A DNA stretch of 64,000 nucleotides from Streptomyces coeruleorubidus (GTDB lineage Bacteria > Actinomycetota > Actinomycetes > Streptomycetales > Streptomycetaceae). Position numbers and translations under genes: made by a program. This document shows positions 45,131-54,689 of the stretch, in pieces. Location: positions 4,340,001 through 4,404,000 of the forward strand of contig NZ_CP118527.1 in the NCBI RefSeq assembly GCF_028885415.1, written 5' to 3'. A model generated the notes under the pieces. It saw only the letters and a list, made by a program, of their open reading frames with translations. It was not told the DNA's origin and ran no database searches. How positions within the stretch are numbered: position 1 is the stretch's first letter; every line of letters starts with the position of its first letter.

Positions 45131-46495
45131 CTACGCCGCCGGAGCCAGTTCCTCCTGCTGCTCCCGGGGGACGAACCGCACGCGTGGGTGGCCGTGGTGC
45201 CAGCCGACCGACAGGCGGAGGTTGCCGACGCGGGCCAGGATGAGGCCGATCACGGCCGCGGCGACGGCCGCGACGGCACCGCCGGCCGCGAGGCCGACCC
45301 GGGCGCCGTACGTGTCGGTGATCCAGCCGACGATCGGCGCGCCGACCGGGGAGCCGCCGAGGAAGACCATCATGTAGAGGGCCATGACACGGCCGCGCAT
45401 GGCCGGGTCCGTGGACATCTGGATGCTGGTGTTCGTCGTGACGTTGACCGTCATGCCGAACAGGCCCAGCGGGACCATGAGCAGCGCGAACATCCACAGC
45501 GTCGGTGTCGTGGCCGCCACCATCTCCAGCGTGCCGAAGAGCAGGGCCGCCGCGATCAGCAGCCGCAGCCGGGCCGTGCCGCGCCGGGCGGCGAGCAGGG
45601 CGCCCGCGACCGAGCCGGCCGCCATCAGCGTGTTGAACATGCTGTAGGCGCCCGCGCCCGCGTGGAACACGTCGTCCGCGAAGGCCGAGAGGTAGACGGG
45701 GAAGTTGAAGGCGAAGGTGCCGACGAACCCGACCAGGACGATCGGCCAGATCAGCTCCGGCCGGCCGGTGACATAGCGCACGCCTTCACGCAGCTGCCCC
45801 TTGCCGCGCGGGGCGCGCTCGACGACGTGCAGCTCGCGGGCGCGCATCAGCAGCAGGCCGGTGAGCGGCGCGATGAAGGACAGGCCGTTGAAGAGGAACG
45901 CGTAGCCGGTGCCGACGCCGGTGATCAGTATGCCCGCGACGGCGGGGCCGACCAGGCGGGCGGACTGGAAGTTCGCCGAGTTCAGGCTGACCGCGTTCTG
46001 CAGCTGCTTCGGGCCGACCAGCTCGGAGACGAAGGACTGCCGGGCCGGGTTGTCGACCACCGTGGCGAGACCGACCGCGAAGGCGGCGACGTACACGTGC
46101 CACACCTGGACGTGGCCGGTGAGGACGGCGACGGCGAGGGCGAGGGCGGTCAGGGCCATCGCCGACTGGGTGACGAGCAGGGTGGGCCGCTTGCGCAGCC
46201 GGTCGACGAGGACACCGCCGTAGAGGCCGAAGAGCAGCATCGGCAGGAACTGGAGTGCCGTCGTTATGCCGACGGCCGCCGAGGAGCCGGTGAGGCTGAG
46301 GACCAGCCAGTCCTGGGCGATGCGCTGCATCCAGGTGCCGATGTTGGAGACGACCTGTCCCATGAAGAACAGGCGGTAGTTCCTGACCTCCAGGGAGGAG
46401 AACATCGAGGACTTGCGCGGGCGGGTGTCGGAGGTGGGCGGGGAGTCGTGGGGATCAGGTGCGGGGACGGAAGCTGCTCCGGGTCCCGTACTCAA
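45131..46495 (-). CDS. MFS exporter (EntS/MFS_3 type)
   Basis: A 454-residue transporter with about twelve membrane segments. NYRLFFMGQVVSNIGTWMQR is the family start after a 35-residue polar tail, and GGVLVDRLRKRP is the loop 2-3 motif. The TTG start at 46495 has GGAGGCGAG at good spacing. It lies 31 bases downstream of a MarR gene in the same direction, typical of a repressor-efflux pair. Substrate unknown. Confidence 0.9.
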   Translation of the reverse strand: MSTGPGAASVPAPDPHDSPPTSDTRPRKSSMFSSLEVRNYRLFFMGQVVSNIGTWMQRIAQDWLVLSLTGSSAAVGITTALQFLPMLLFGLYGGVLVDRLRKRPTLLVTQSAMALTALALAVAVLTGHVQVWHVYVAAFAVGLATVVDNPARQSFVSELVGPKQLQNAVSLNSANFQSARLVGPAVAGILITGVGTGYAFLFNGLSFIAPLTGLLLMRARELHVVERAPRGKGQLREGVRYVTGRPELIWPIVLVGFVGTFAFNFPVYLSAFADDVFHAGAGAYSMFNTLMAAGSVAGALLAARRGTARLRLLIAAALLFGTLEMVAATTPTLWMFALLMVPLGLFGMTVNVTTNTSIQMSTDPAMRGRVMALYMMVFLGGSPVGAPIVGWITDTYGARVGLAAGGAVAAVAAAVIGLILARVGNLRLSVGWHHGHPRVRFVPREQQEELAPAA

Positions 46496-46526
46496 AAGGG
46501 CTCGCCTCCTTGCGACGACCTACGGA

Positions 46527-46964
46527 TTACAGATGCGCGAGTTTCTCCAGCACGGGGGCGGCGGCGCGCAGTTTCGCCCACTCGTCCTCGTCGAGGTTCT
46601 CCACCAGCGAGGCCAGGAACGCGTTCCGCTTGCGGCGGCTCTCGTCGAGCATCGCTTCGGCCTGCTCGGTGCGCGTCACGACCTTCTGGCGCCGGTCCTC
46701 GGGGTGCGGCTCCAGACGGACCAGTCCCTTGGACTCCAGCAGCGCCACGATGCGGGTCATCGAGGGCGGCTGGACATGCTCCTTGCGGGCGAGCTCGCCC
46801 GGGGTGGCCCTGCCGCACAGGGACAGCGTGCCGAGCACCGACATCTCGGTGGGGCTGAGCGACTCGTCGACCCGCTGGTGCTTGAGCCGACGGGAGAGCC
46901 GCATCACGGCGGAGCGGAGGGAGTTCACGGCGGCTACGTCGTCGCCATGGCTGAGGTCCGGCAT
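46527..46964 (-). CDS. MarR-family repressor
   Basis: A 145-residue winged-helix regulator. SPTEMSVLGTLSLCGRATPG leads into the recognition helix VQPPSMTRIVALLESKGLVR, and the wing is EPHPEDRRQKVV (about residue 80-91). The ATG at 46964 follows a -10 TACGCT (minus strand, 46972-46977) by seven bases, so it is predicted to be leaderless and autoregulated through the overlapping inverted repeat. It should control the adjacent exporter. Confidence 0.93.
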   Translation of the reverse strand: MPDLSHGDDVAAVNSLRSAVMRLSRRLKHQRVDESLSPTEMSVLGTLSLCGRATPGELARKEHVQPPSMTRIVALLESKGLVRLEPHPEDRRQKVVTRTEQAEAMLDESRRKRNAFLASLVENLDEDEWAKLRAAAPVLEKLAHL

Positions 46965-46969
46965 GTTCT

Positions 46970-46995
46970 TTAGCGTAACTCATTACTCTAGCTAA
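46970..46995. promoter_or_regulatory. MarR operator overlapping the marR -10
   Basis: TTAGC at 46970-46974 is mirrored by GCTAA at 46991-46995 around GTAACTCATTAC, itself an inverted repeat. The block covers the predicted -10 of the MarR gene. Confidence 0.6.
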
Positions 46996-47106
46996 GGACT
47001 ACCCGGACACGCACGATCGACCGTGACCTTGGCCACTGAAGCGTGACATCACTCATATGGGTGATCCGGGATCCATCCGGCGGACCAGCGTGCTCAGCGT
47101 CTCTGA

Positions 47107-47613
47107 TCAGCTTGGTGACCCCATGGCAGACGTAGCGTCTGGCACGGTTTGCGCCCACTTTGGAGGGGTGGCGTGGGCGTGCAGGTGGAAGCCCGCGCCC
47201 AGTGCTGCTCCTCGTGGCCGGTGTCGGCGGGTGGTGGGTGTGCTGATCATCGTCACGCCCTGGTGCCGGTGGGCTGCGCGGGGCAGCGTCCTCCGGCCCG
47301 TGGGTGCGTGTCCCTCCGGACGCTTGCCCGCCGGACCCGAGGGGCCGGTGGGGGAGGGTGCCCTGCGTCGCCGGGGCGCGGGGCGTGTGGTTTTCCGCCG
47401 GGTGGGGCCGGTCTTGGACCGGTCGGCCCAGCTGGTCTGTGCGGTCGGGGTGATGACCGCTTGGGTCTCGAACGTGTCCACCACCGTGCGGATCACCATC
47501 TGCCCGGTGGCCCGGTCGGTGACGGTCCTGTCCTGATGCGTGAGGCCGCGTGCGGTGATGCGCTGCCAGGCGCCGTGGTCGCGGTCGCCCTGCCAGCCGC
47601 ATCCGGCCCGGTC
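47107..47613 (-). pseudogene. Displaced C-terminal segment of the TnpB-like gene
   Basis: In the +1 frame relative to the main ORF, the sequence continues GCGWQGDRDHGAWQRI, which is the second half of the zinc ribbon and the third RuvC motif with its catalytic Asp, then a basic tail of about 145 residues to a stop at 47107. Insertion of one C in the run at 47614-47616 would join it to the main ORF. Either the gene is a frameshifted pseudogene, or the base is a sequencing error, or frameshifting occurs. Confidence 0.6.
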
Positions 47614-49124
47614 GGGCAGAGGGCCCATTTCCAGCCCGGTGCGGTGGGGCGGTCGGGGGCCTTGCGGTGCCGCAGCGGGGTCAGGCACCGGGGGCAGTGC
47701 CGGGAGGTGTTGCGCGGCGGGACGGTGACGACGGCGATCCCGGCCTCGGCGGCCAGATGCCGGATGCGGTCGGCGATCTGCCCGCGCACGGTCTGGGACA
47801 TGCGCGTGTTGTGGGTGCGGCCCATGCCGCCAGCTTCCATCGAGCGCAGGTCTTCCAGATAGATGACCGTGGCGTGGGCGGCAACGGCCTGGTCGACGGC
47901 CCAGCGGGCGGCGGACCAGGCGAGGGCGTCGTTGAGGTTCGACCTGCGGTCGGACACGCAGCGGATTTCGTGCTGCAGAACCTGGTGCCTGCCGGACAGT
48001 TCATGCTGCGTATCAGCGCCGATGAGCCGCTGATACTGGTCGGCCTTGGTGTGCAGGTGTTCCGACAGGCGCCGCAGGCGGTGCTGCTTGGCCAGAACTC
48101 CCGCGGCCCGGAACTGGGCGCCGCGCCCGAGAGCGGTGATGTGCCCGTCGTCGTGCAGCTGGGCCGCACCTGCGGACAGCAGGGTGTTCAGGCCCCAGTC
48201 CACACCGAGCGCAACGGTGTGCCCGGTACCGGACGTTTTCGGCACGCCGTGCGTGTAGGCCAGATCGGCGCGCACCTTTGTGCCCGCGAGGCGGAGGGTC
48301 GGCAGGTGCAGAACCGCGCCGGGCGGAACCGTCGGCGGCAGCGTGATAGGACAGGCCACCCATGACCAGTCGCGGTAGGAGCGCGGGTCGGGCCGAGTGG
48401 GCAGCTGAAGACGCAGCAGCGCGCGTTGCGGGTCGCCCTCGCCGCGTTCGATGGTGGCCTGCTGGCCGTCGCACGCTGACAGCAGCAGCATCCGCGCCGC
48501 CCGGGGCGGGGCCTCCAGCTCGAACACATCAGCCGGCAGACGGCCCTGCTTGCCGGCGAAGGCGGTGATCTGCCAGGTGCGGGAGCGGATCACACTCGAC
48601 GGGAGATGCCGGCCGCCGGGCACCGCCTCCCGCACCCGGTCCCACTCCCCAGGCGTACGCCTGCCCGGATCACACGGCCACGTCCGAAGAACTGCGGACG
48701 TCAGCTCGGCCCGCCAGTGAGCCGAGCGCAGAGCCCGCCCGGCCTGTTCCTGGGCCATACGCACGATCCGGTCGTTGACCCTCACACCCTCGGCCGGGGC
48801 GACCGTCCAGCCCAGTCGGCGCAGCGCCATCCACGCATTCGACGGCAGCTTCCGCCCGCCCGCGTCCTCACCCGAGGCCAAGACGTCCACATCGACGGCG
48901 TTCCAGTGCTCGGCCAGCAGTTCGGCAACCATGCCGGACACCAGATCAGCCGCCCAACCGACCCGCTGCGCCAGCACAGCGGCCGACAACAGCTCGCCCG
49001 TCTTCTCCACCAGGCCCTTGCACAGCAGTCCACGAGCACAGGCAGTCCGGGCCGCTTCGCCCTCGCCCAGCGACACCTTCCGGCTCACCGGCACTCCCCC
49101 CCTTCCCTCCCGTGGTGCTGTCAT
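47493..49124 (-). CDS. TnpB-like RNA-guided nuclease (IS200/IS605-type accessory protein), frameshifted
   Basis: The open frame encodes a long N-terminal region, then RuvC-I GVDWGLNTLLS (Asp about 309 from ATG 49124), RuvC-II VIYLEDLRSME (Glu about 424), and the first half of a zinc ribbon, HCPRC ... WALCP. After that the frame becomes nonsense (GRATATTAPGSASPH) and stops at 47493, while the missing motif lies in another frame. A restored protein would have roughly 660-690 residues, large for TnpB. There is no TnpA transposase and no CRISPR array. ATG 49124 or GTG 49088 (with GGGGGGAG upstream) are the likely starts. In this family such proteins cut DNA guided by an RNA from the element's right end. 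Confidence 0.75.
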   Translation of the reverse strand: MTAPREGRGGVPVSRKVSLGEGEAARTACARGLLCKGLVEKTGELLSAAVLAQRVGWAADLVSGMVAELLAEHWNAVDVDVLASGEDAGGRKLPSNAWMALRRLGWTVAPAEGVRVNDRIVRMAQEQAGRALRSAHWRAELTSAVLRTWPCDPGRRTPGEWDRVREAVPGGRHLPSSVIRSRTWQITAFAGKQGRLPADVFELEAPPRAARMLLLSACDGQQATIERGEGDPQRALLRLQLPTRPDPRSYRDWSWVACPITLPPTVPPGAVLHLPTLRLAGTKVRADLAYTHGVPKTSGTGHTVALGVDWGLNTLLSAGAAQLHDDGHITALGRGAQFRAAGVLAKQHRLRRLSEHLHTKADQYQRLIGADTQHELSGRHQVLQHEIRCVSDRRSNLNDALAWSAARWAVDQAVAAHATVIYLEDLRSMEAGGMGRTHNTRMSQTVRGQIADRIRHLAAEAGIAVVTVPPRNTSRHCPRCLTPLRHRKAPDRPTAPGWKWALCPTGPDAAGRATATTAPGSASPHAASRIRTGPSPTGPPGRW

Positions 49125-49311
49125 CCGATCAACGACACTCCCGAGAAAAGGCCACGCATTCGATCTACGCACTCACATACGGCACCGAGACCGGTATCGG
49201 ACACACGGCACTACACCGAGATGACTTCGACGAGAGGTTCCAAACCGCCGTCGACAAGACGGCGAGGTTCTACGGGTCACGTGATCCCGTGATCACACGC
49301 CCCGAACCGGC
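49125..49311. other. Flank of the TnpB-like gene
   Basis: No gene is supported. A short inverted repeat TGATC-CCGT-GATCA lies at 49281-49294, near the end of the flank next to the permease gene. An ATCAC/GTGAT inverted repeat lies on the other side of the element near 47050-47067. These could be remnants of element ends. Confidence 0.3.
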
Positions 49312-50763
49312 TCAGGTCAGACCCAGCGCCGGCATCAGGTAGTAGAACGCGAACACCGCCGCCACCGCGTACATCGCCGTCGGCACCTCCCGGCCCCGTC
49401 CGGCCGCCAGGCGCAGCACCACGAAGGTGATGAAGCCCATGCCGATGCCGTTGGTGATCGAGTACGTGAACGGCATCATCAGCATCGTCACGAAGGCCGG
49501 GATCGCGATCGTGTGGTCCGCCCAGTCGATCTCCCTGACCGAGCCGGCCAGGATCAGGAAGCCGACCGCGAGCAGGGCCGGGGTGGCCGCCTGGGAGGGC
49601 ACCATCGTGGCGACCGGCGTCAGGAAGAGGGCGGCGGCGAAGAGACCGCCGGTGACGACGTTCGCCAGGCCCGTACGGGCACCCTCGCCGACACCGGCCG
49701 TGGACTCGACGAAGGCGGTGGTCGCCGAGGAGGAGCTGGCGCCGCCGGCGGCGACCGCGAGGCCGTCGACGAACAGCACCTTGTTGATGCCGGGCATCTG
49801 CCCCTGCGCGTCGGTCAGCTTCGCCTCGTCCGAGACGCCCATGATCGTGCCCATCGCGTCGAAGAAGCACGACAGCAGCACGGTGAAGACGAACAGCACA
49901 CCGGTGAGCACACCGACCTTCTCGAAGCCGCCGAACAGGCTGACCTGGCCGACCAGCCCGAAGTCGGGACCGGCGACCGGATTGGCGGGCCACTTCGGGG
50001 TGGTCAGACCCCAGCTCGGCACCTTGGCCACGGCCTCGATGACCACGGCCACGACGGTCATGGCGACGATCGAGATCAGGATCGCGCCGGAGACCTTGCG
50101 CACGATCAGGGCGAGCGTGAGCAGCACGCCCAGGACGAAGACCAGGACCGGCCAGCCGTCGAGGTGGCCGCCGCCGCCGAGCTGGAGCGGGACGGTGGTC
50201 TGGGCGGCGTCCGGGATACGGGAGACAAAGCCGGCGTCCACGAGCCCGATCAGCATGATGAACAGGCCGATACCGATGGAGATGGCCTTGCGCAGCCCGT
50301 AGGGGACGGCGTTCATCACGCGCTCGCGCAGCCCCGTGGCGACCAGCAGCATCACCACGAACCCGGCGAGGACCACCATGCCCATCGCGTCTGGCCAGGA
50401 CATGCGCGGGGCGAGCTGGAGGGCGACGACGGAGTTCACCCCGAGGCCGGCGGCGAGCGCGATCGGCACGTTGCCGATGACACCCATGAGGAGGGTGGTG
50501 AGCGCGGCCGCGAGCGCCGTCGCGGTGACCAGCTGTCCGTTGTCGAGCTGGTGACCGTACATGTCCTTCGCGCTGCCGAGGATGATCGGGTTCAGCACGA
50601 TGATGTAGGCCATCGCGAAGAAGGTGGCGAGGCCGCCCCTGACCTCACGGGAGAGCGTGCTGCCCCGCTCGGAGATCCGGAAGAAGCGGTCGAGTGCGCC
50701 GTACGTGGGCCCGGCTCCCGGCTGATCAGGGGCTGGGGCCTTGGCGGGAGCCGAGGAGGACAT
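49312..50763 (-). CDS. NCS2-family purine permease (AzgA/guanine-hypoxanthine type)
   Basis: A 483-residue membrane protein with about fourteen segments. Family blocks are ATFFAMAYIIVLNPIILG, AAGLGVNSVVAL, the substrate-binding SCFFDAMGTIMGVSDEA and SSSATTAFVESTAGVGEGARTG. It belongs to the AzgA-like branch that takes up hypoxanthine, guanine or adenine in symport with protons. It is divergent from the DUF2530 gene. Confidence 0.92.
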   Translation of the reverse strand: MSSSAPAKAPAPDQPGAGPTYGALDRFFRISERGSTLSREVRGGLATFFAMAYIIVLNPIILGSAKDMYGHQLDNGQLVTATALAAALTTLLMGVIGNVPIALAAGLGVNSVVALQLAPRMSWPDAMGMVVLAGFVVMLLVATGLRERVMNAVPYGLRKAISIGIGLFIMLIGLVDAGFVSRIPDAAQTTVPLQLGGGGHLDGWPVLVFVLGVLLTLALIVRKVSGAILISIVAMTVVAVVIEAVAKVPSWGLTTPKWPANPVAGPDFGLVGQVSLFGGFEKVGVLTGVLFVFTVLLSCFFDAMGTIMGVSDEAKLTDAQGQMPGINKVLFVDGLAVAAGGASSSSATTAFVESTAGVGEGARTGLANVVTGGLFAAALFLTPVATMVPSQAATPALLAVGFLILAGSVREIDWADHTIAIPAFVTMLMMPFTYSITNGIGMGFITFVVLRLAAGRGREVPTAMYAVAAVFAFYYLMPALGLT

Positions 50764-50868
50764 GTGTTTGGTGGTTCCTACGAAGAGAAGCGGTCAGACA
50801 CAAACCGTTTCAGTATGAACATATAAGGTCTGGATCGCACATCTCCGCGCGTAGACCTGATCGCCTCG

Positions 50869-50874
50869 TAAGCT
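50869..50874 (+). promoter_or_regulatory. -10 hexamer of leaderless DUF2530 transcript
   Basis: TAAGCT ends six bases before the ATG at 50881, the same arrangement as before the TetR gene at 38826. Confidence 0.5.
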
Positions 50875-50880
50875 GTCCCC

Positions 50881-51171
50881 ATGGCGAAATGGACCCCCAG
50901 ACACGAGGCGCCGGAGCCCCTGGAGGGCCCCGTGGTCGCCACCGTCACCGGCCTGACGATCCTCTGGTTCGTCCTCTTCCTGGTCCAGCTCCCCTTCTAC
51001 GGCTGGTTCGACGACCACGGCCACACGTGGTGGCTGTGGACCTGCCTGGCCGGGGGCGGGCTGGGGCTGATCGGCATCTGGTACGTCCGTAAGCGCGATG
51101 CCGCGATCAAGCGGGCCGCGGCGCAGGACCTGACGGCGACTCCCCCGGCCGAACAGGGCGTCTCCGACTGA
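50881..51171 (+). CDS. DUF2530 small membrane protein
   Basis: A 96-residue actinobacterial protein with two predicted membrane segments, about 24-42 (LTILWFVLFLVQLPFYG) and 50-68 (WWLWTCLAGGGLGLIGIW), the latter followed by the basic stretch YVRKRDAAIKR. Function unknown. It is divergent from the purine permease. Confidence 0.88.
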   Translation: MAKWTPRHEAPEPLEGPVVATVTGLTILWFVLFLVQLPFYGWFDDHGHTWWLWTCLAGGGLGLIGIWYVRKRDAAIKRAAAQDLTATPPAEQGVSD

Positions 51172-51300
51172 CCGGCGCGCGGATGGCGCAGCGCGCTGCC
51201 GGTCCTCGACGAGAAAGGTGGCCCGCGCGTCCCTACGCTCGAAGAAGCGGCACCGGAAGCCGCCGCGGGTAACACCGCCCGACCGGTGAGGAGCGCAGCC

Positions 51301-52146
51301 ATGACGACGCAGAAGAGCGAGGCCGAGACCGACCGGGCCCTGAAGGCCAAGCACCGGGCGATGTGGGCGCAGGGCGACTACCCGTCCCTGGCCGCCGAGG
51401 TCATCCCCGGTCTCGGAGCGGTCCTGGTCGAGGCGTGCGGGGTGCGCTCCGGCCAACGGGTGCTGGACGTGGGCGCCGGCACCGGCAACGCCGCGATCCC
51501 GGCGGCCTTGACCGGCGCTGACGTGGTCGCCTCCGACCTGACCCCCGAGCTGTTCGAGGCCGGCCGGCGCGTGGCCGAGCAGCGGGGCGCCCGCCTCACG
51601 TGGCAGGAGGCCGACGCCGAGGCCCTGCCCTTCGGCGACGCGGAGTTCGACACCGTGCTGTCCTGCGTCGGGGTCATGTTCGCCCCGCACCACCAGCGGG
51701 CCGCCGACGAACTCGTCCGGGTCTGCCGTCCGGGCGGCACCCTCGGCCTGCTCAACTGGACGCCGCAGGGCTTCATCGGCCGGATGTTCGCCACGATGAA
51801 GCCGTACGCGCCACCGCCCCCGCCGGGCGCGCAGCCGCCCCCGCTGTGGGGGGACGAGGACCATGTGCGCGCGCTCCTCGGCGACCGGGTCACGGACGTG
51901 CGCGCCGAGCGCCGGACCGTCCGGGTCGAGCGCTTCGCGACGCCCGAGGCGTTCCGCGACTACTTCAAGGAGCGTTACGGCCCCACGATCACCGTCTACA
52001 AGAACATCGCCGGCGACGCCGAGCGCACCGCCGCCCTGGACCGCGACCTGGCGGACCTCGTCCGCGACGGCGACCTGGCCACAGGCGGGGGCGGGACCGT
52101 CCTGGAGTGGGAGTACCTGCTGCTCACCGCGCGCCGGGCGGGCTGA
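51301..52146 (+). CDS. Class I SAM-dependent methyltransferase
   Basis: A 281-residue enzyme of the UbiE/Methyltransf_11 type. The SAM-binding motif I is VLDVGAGTGNAAIPAA at about residues 51-66, motif II region ADVVASDLTPELFEAGR and post-motif FDTVLSCVGVMFAPHHQRAA follow. ATG 51301 is preceded by GAGGAGCG. Acceptor substrate unknown; a small molecule is likely. Confidence 0.88.
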   Translation: MTTQKSEAETDRALKAKHRAMWAQGDYPSLAAEVIPGLGAVLVEACGVRSGQRVLDVGAGTGNAAIPAALTGADVVASDLTPELFEAGRRVAEQRGARLTWQEADAEALPFGDAEFDTVLSCVGVMFAPHHQRAADELVRVCRPGGTLGLLNWTPQGFIGRMFATMKPYAPPPPPGAQPPPLWGDEDHVRALLGDRVTDVRAERRTVRVERFATPEAFRDYFKERYGPTITVYKNIAGDAERTAALDRDLADLVRDGDLATGGGGTVLEWEYLLLTARRAG

Positions 52147-52276
52147 CACCGCGGGTGGCACCAGGGTCCGACGGTGGCCCGAGGGCGTACAACTGCCGTA
52201 CGACCAGGGCACGACGTCCGTCCTTCCCAGGTCGGATCTTCGCCGCATTCGGTAGGTGAAGCGGCAAATCCGCACG

Positions 52277-52282
52277 TACCGT
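52277..52282 (+). promoter_or_regulatory. -10 hexamer of leaderless P-type ATPase transcript
   Basis: TACCGT ends seven bases before the ATG at 52290. Confidence 0.45.
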
Positions 52283-52289
52283 CGAATGC

Positions 52290-54683
52290 ATGACGCATCT
52301 CGACGCGGGTGCCCGGACCGACTCCGCACGGCCGGCGACGGTCACCTCACGCGAGACCGGCCTGACCACGGTTCAGGTCGCCGAGCGGGTGGAGCGCGGC
52401 CAGGTCAACGACGTGCCGGTGCGCAGCAGCCGCTCCACCGTCGACATCATCCGCGCGAACGTCTTCACCCGCTTCAACGCCATCATCGGCGTGCTCTGGC
52501 TGATCATGCTGGTCGTCGCGCCGATCCAGGACAGCCTGTTCGGCTTCGTGATCCTCGCCAACACCGGAATCGGGATCGTCCAGGAGTGGCGGGCGAAGAA
52601 GACGCTGGACTCGCTCGCGCTGATCGGTGAGGTGCGGCCGACCGTCCGCCGGGACGGAGCCTCCGGGCAGGTCAGCACCTCCGAGATCGTCCTGGACGAC
52701 CTGATCGAGATCGGGCCCGGCGACAAGGTCGTCGTCGACGGTGTCTGTGTCGAGGCCGACGGGCTGGAGATCGACGAGTCGCTGCTCACCGGCGAGGCGG
52801 ACCCGGTCGTCAAGCGCCCCGGCGACCAGGTGATGTCGGGCAGCTTCGTGGTCGCGGGCGGCGGGGCCTTCCAGGCCACGAAGGTCGGGCGGGAGGCGTA
52901 TGCCGCGCAGCTGGCGGAGGAGGCGTCCCGCTTCACCCTCGTCCACTCCGAGCTGCGCTCCGGCATCTCCACGATCCTCAAGTACGTCACGTGGATGATG
53001 GTCCCGACCGCGATCGGCCTGATCATCAGCCAGCTGGTCGTGAAGGACAACGCCTTCAAGGACTCCGTCGCGCGGACGGTCGGCGGCATCGTCCCGATGG
53101 TCCCGGAGGGGCTGGTCCTGCTCACCTCGGTCGCCTTCGCCATCGGCGTCATCCGCCTCGGCCGCAAGCAGTGCCTCGTCCAGGAGCTGCCCGCGATCGA
53201 GGGGCTGGCCCGGGTCGACACGGTCTGCCTCGACAAGACCGGCACCCTCACCGAGGGCGGCATGGACGTCACCGAGCTGCGGTCCCTGCAGGGCGCCGAC
53301 GAGACGTACGTACGCCAGGTGCTCGGCGCCCTCGGCGAATCGGACCCCCGGCCGAACGCCTCGCTCCAGGCGATCATCGACGTCTACCCGGCCGTCGAGG
53401 ACTGGCGCTGCACCCAGGCCCTGCCGTTCTCCTCCGCCCGCAAGTACAGCGGCGCCGCGTTCGCCGAGGCCGGTGGGGAGAGCAGCACCTGGCTGCTCGG
53501 GGCGCCGGACGTGCTGCTGCCCGACGACGACCCGGCCCTCGCCGAGACCGAGCGGCTGAACGAGCAGGGCCTGCGGGTGCTGCTGCTCGCCCGGGTCGAC
53601 CGGGACCTCGACGACCCGGAGGTGGCCGAGGGAGCGAAGCCCACCGCGCTGGTGGTCCTGGAACAGCGGCTGCGGCCGGACGCGGCCGACACGCTGCGCT
53701 ACTTCGCCGACCAGAACGTGGCCGCCAAGGTCATCTCCGGCGACAACGCGGTGTCGGTCGGCGCGGTCGCCTCCAAGCTGGGGCTGTCCGGCACCACCGT
53801 GGACGCGCGCCGGCTGCCCGCCGAGCGGGAGGGGATGGCCGAGGCCCTCGACGACGGCACGGTGTTCGGGCGGGTCACCCCGCAGCAGAAGCGGAACATG
53901 GTCGGCGCGTTGCGGTCCCGCGGGCACACGGTCGCGATGACGGGCGACGGGGTGAACGACGTCCTCGCCCTGAAGGACGCCGACATCGGCGTCGCGATGG
54001 GCTCCGGGTCGGAGGCGACCCGGGCGGTCGCGCAGATCGTGCTGCTGAACAACAGCTTCGCGACGCTGCCGTCGGTGGTGGCGGAGGGCCGCCGCGTCAT
54101 CGGCAACATCACGCGCGTCGCGACGCTGTTCCTCGTCAAGACGGTCTATTCGGTGCTGCTGGCGATCCTGGTGGTCTGCTCGCAGGTCGAGTACCCGTTC
54201 CTGCCGCGCCACCTGACGCTGCTCTCGACCCTGACCATCGGCGTCCCGGCCTTCTTCCTCGCGCTCGCGCCCAACAAGGAGCGGGCGAAGCCGAACTTCG
54301 TGCGGCGGGTGATGCGGTACGCGATCCCGGGCGGGGCGGTGGCCGCGGTGGCGACCTTCGCGACCTACCTGATCGCCCGGCAGCACTACACGGGCGCGGG
54401 CGCGCTGGACGCGGAGACCAGCGCCGCGACGCTCACGCTGTTCCTCATCTCGATGTGGGTGCTGGCGATCATCGCCCGCCCCTACACCTGGTGGCGCGTC
54501 GCCCTGGTGGGGGCGATGGCCGGGGCCTTCCTGCTGGTCCTCGTCGTGCCGTGGCTCCAGGACTTCTTCGCGCTGAAGCTGGTCGGCGTGACGATGCCGT
54601 GGCTGGCGGTCGGCATCGCGGTGGTGGCGGCGGCCACCCTGGAGGTCACGTGGAGGTGGGTGGACCGCCGCTTCCCGGCGTAG
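52290..54683 (+). CDS. P-type cation-transporting ATPase (CtpE-like)
   Basis: A 797-residue ion pump. The actuator motif is LLTGEADPVVKR (about 165-176), the ion-site PEGL is at 272-275, the phosphorylated Asp is D315 in CLDKTGTL, and the hinge motif TGDGVNDVLALKDADIG lies near 550. About ten membrane segments are visible, with no N-terminal metal-binding domain. The VPMVPEGLVLLTS sequence and overall size resemble mycobacterial CtpE, a calcium pump (family knowledge), so Ca2+ is a plausible substrate. It is convergent with the secreted protein gene with only six bases between stops. Confidence 0.9.
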   Translation: MTHLDAGARTDSARPATVTSRETGLTTVQVAERVERGQVNDVPVRSSRSTVDIIRANVFTRFNAIIGVLWLIMLVVAPIQDSLFGFVILANTGIGIVQEWRAKKTLDSLALIGEVRPTVRRDGASGQVSTSEIVLDDLIEIGPGDKVVVDGVCVEADGLEIDESLLTGEADPVVKRPGDQVMSGSFVVAGGGAFQATKVGREAYAAQLAEEASRFTLVHSELRSGISTILKYVTWMMVPTAIGLIISQLVVKDNAFKDSVARTVGGIVPMVPEGLVLLTSVAFAIGVIRLGRKQCLVQELPAIEGLARVDTVCLDKTGTLTEGGMDVTELRSLQGADETYVRQVLGALGESDPRPNASLQAIIDVYPAVEDWRCTQALPFSSARKYSGAAFAEAGGESSTWLLGAPDVLLPDDDPALAETERLNEQGLRVLLLARVDRDLDDPEVAEGAKPTALVVLEQRLRPDAADTLRYFADQNVAAKVISGDNAVSVGAVASKLGLSGTTVDARRLPAEREGMAEALDDGTVFGRVTPQQKRNMVGALRSRGHTVAMTGDGVNDVLALKDADIGVAMGSGSEATRAVAQIVLLNNSFATLPSVVAEGRRVIGNITRVATLFLVKTVYSVLLAILVVCSQVEYPFLPRHLTLLSTLTIGVPAFFLALAPNKERAKPNFVRRVMRYAIPGGAVAAVATFATYLIARQHYTGAGALDAETSAATLTLFLISMWVLAIIARPYTWWRVALVGAMAGAFLLVLVVPWLQDFFALKLVGVTMPWLAVGIAVVAAATLEVTWRWVDRRFPA

Positions 54684-54689
54684 CCGGAG

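Noticed and set aside
47107..49311. A type V CRISPR-Cas locus around the TnpB-like gene
   Set aside because: No direct-repeat array with regular spacers, no cas1/cas2, and the protein looks like TnpB.
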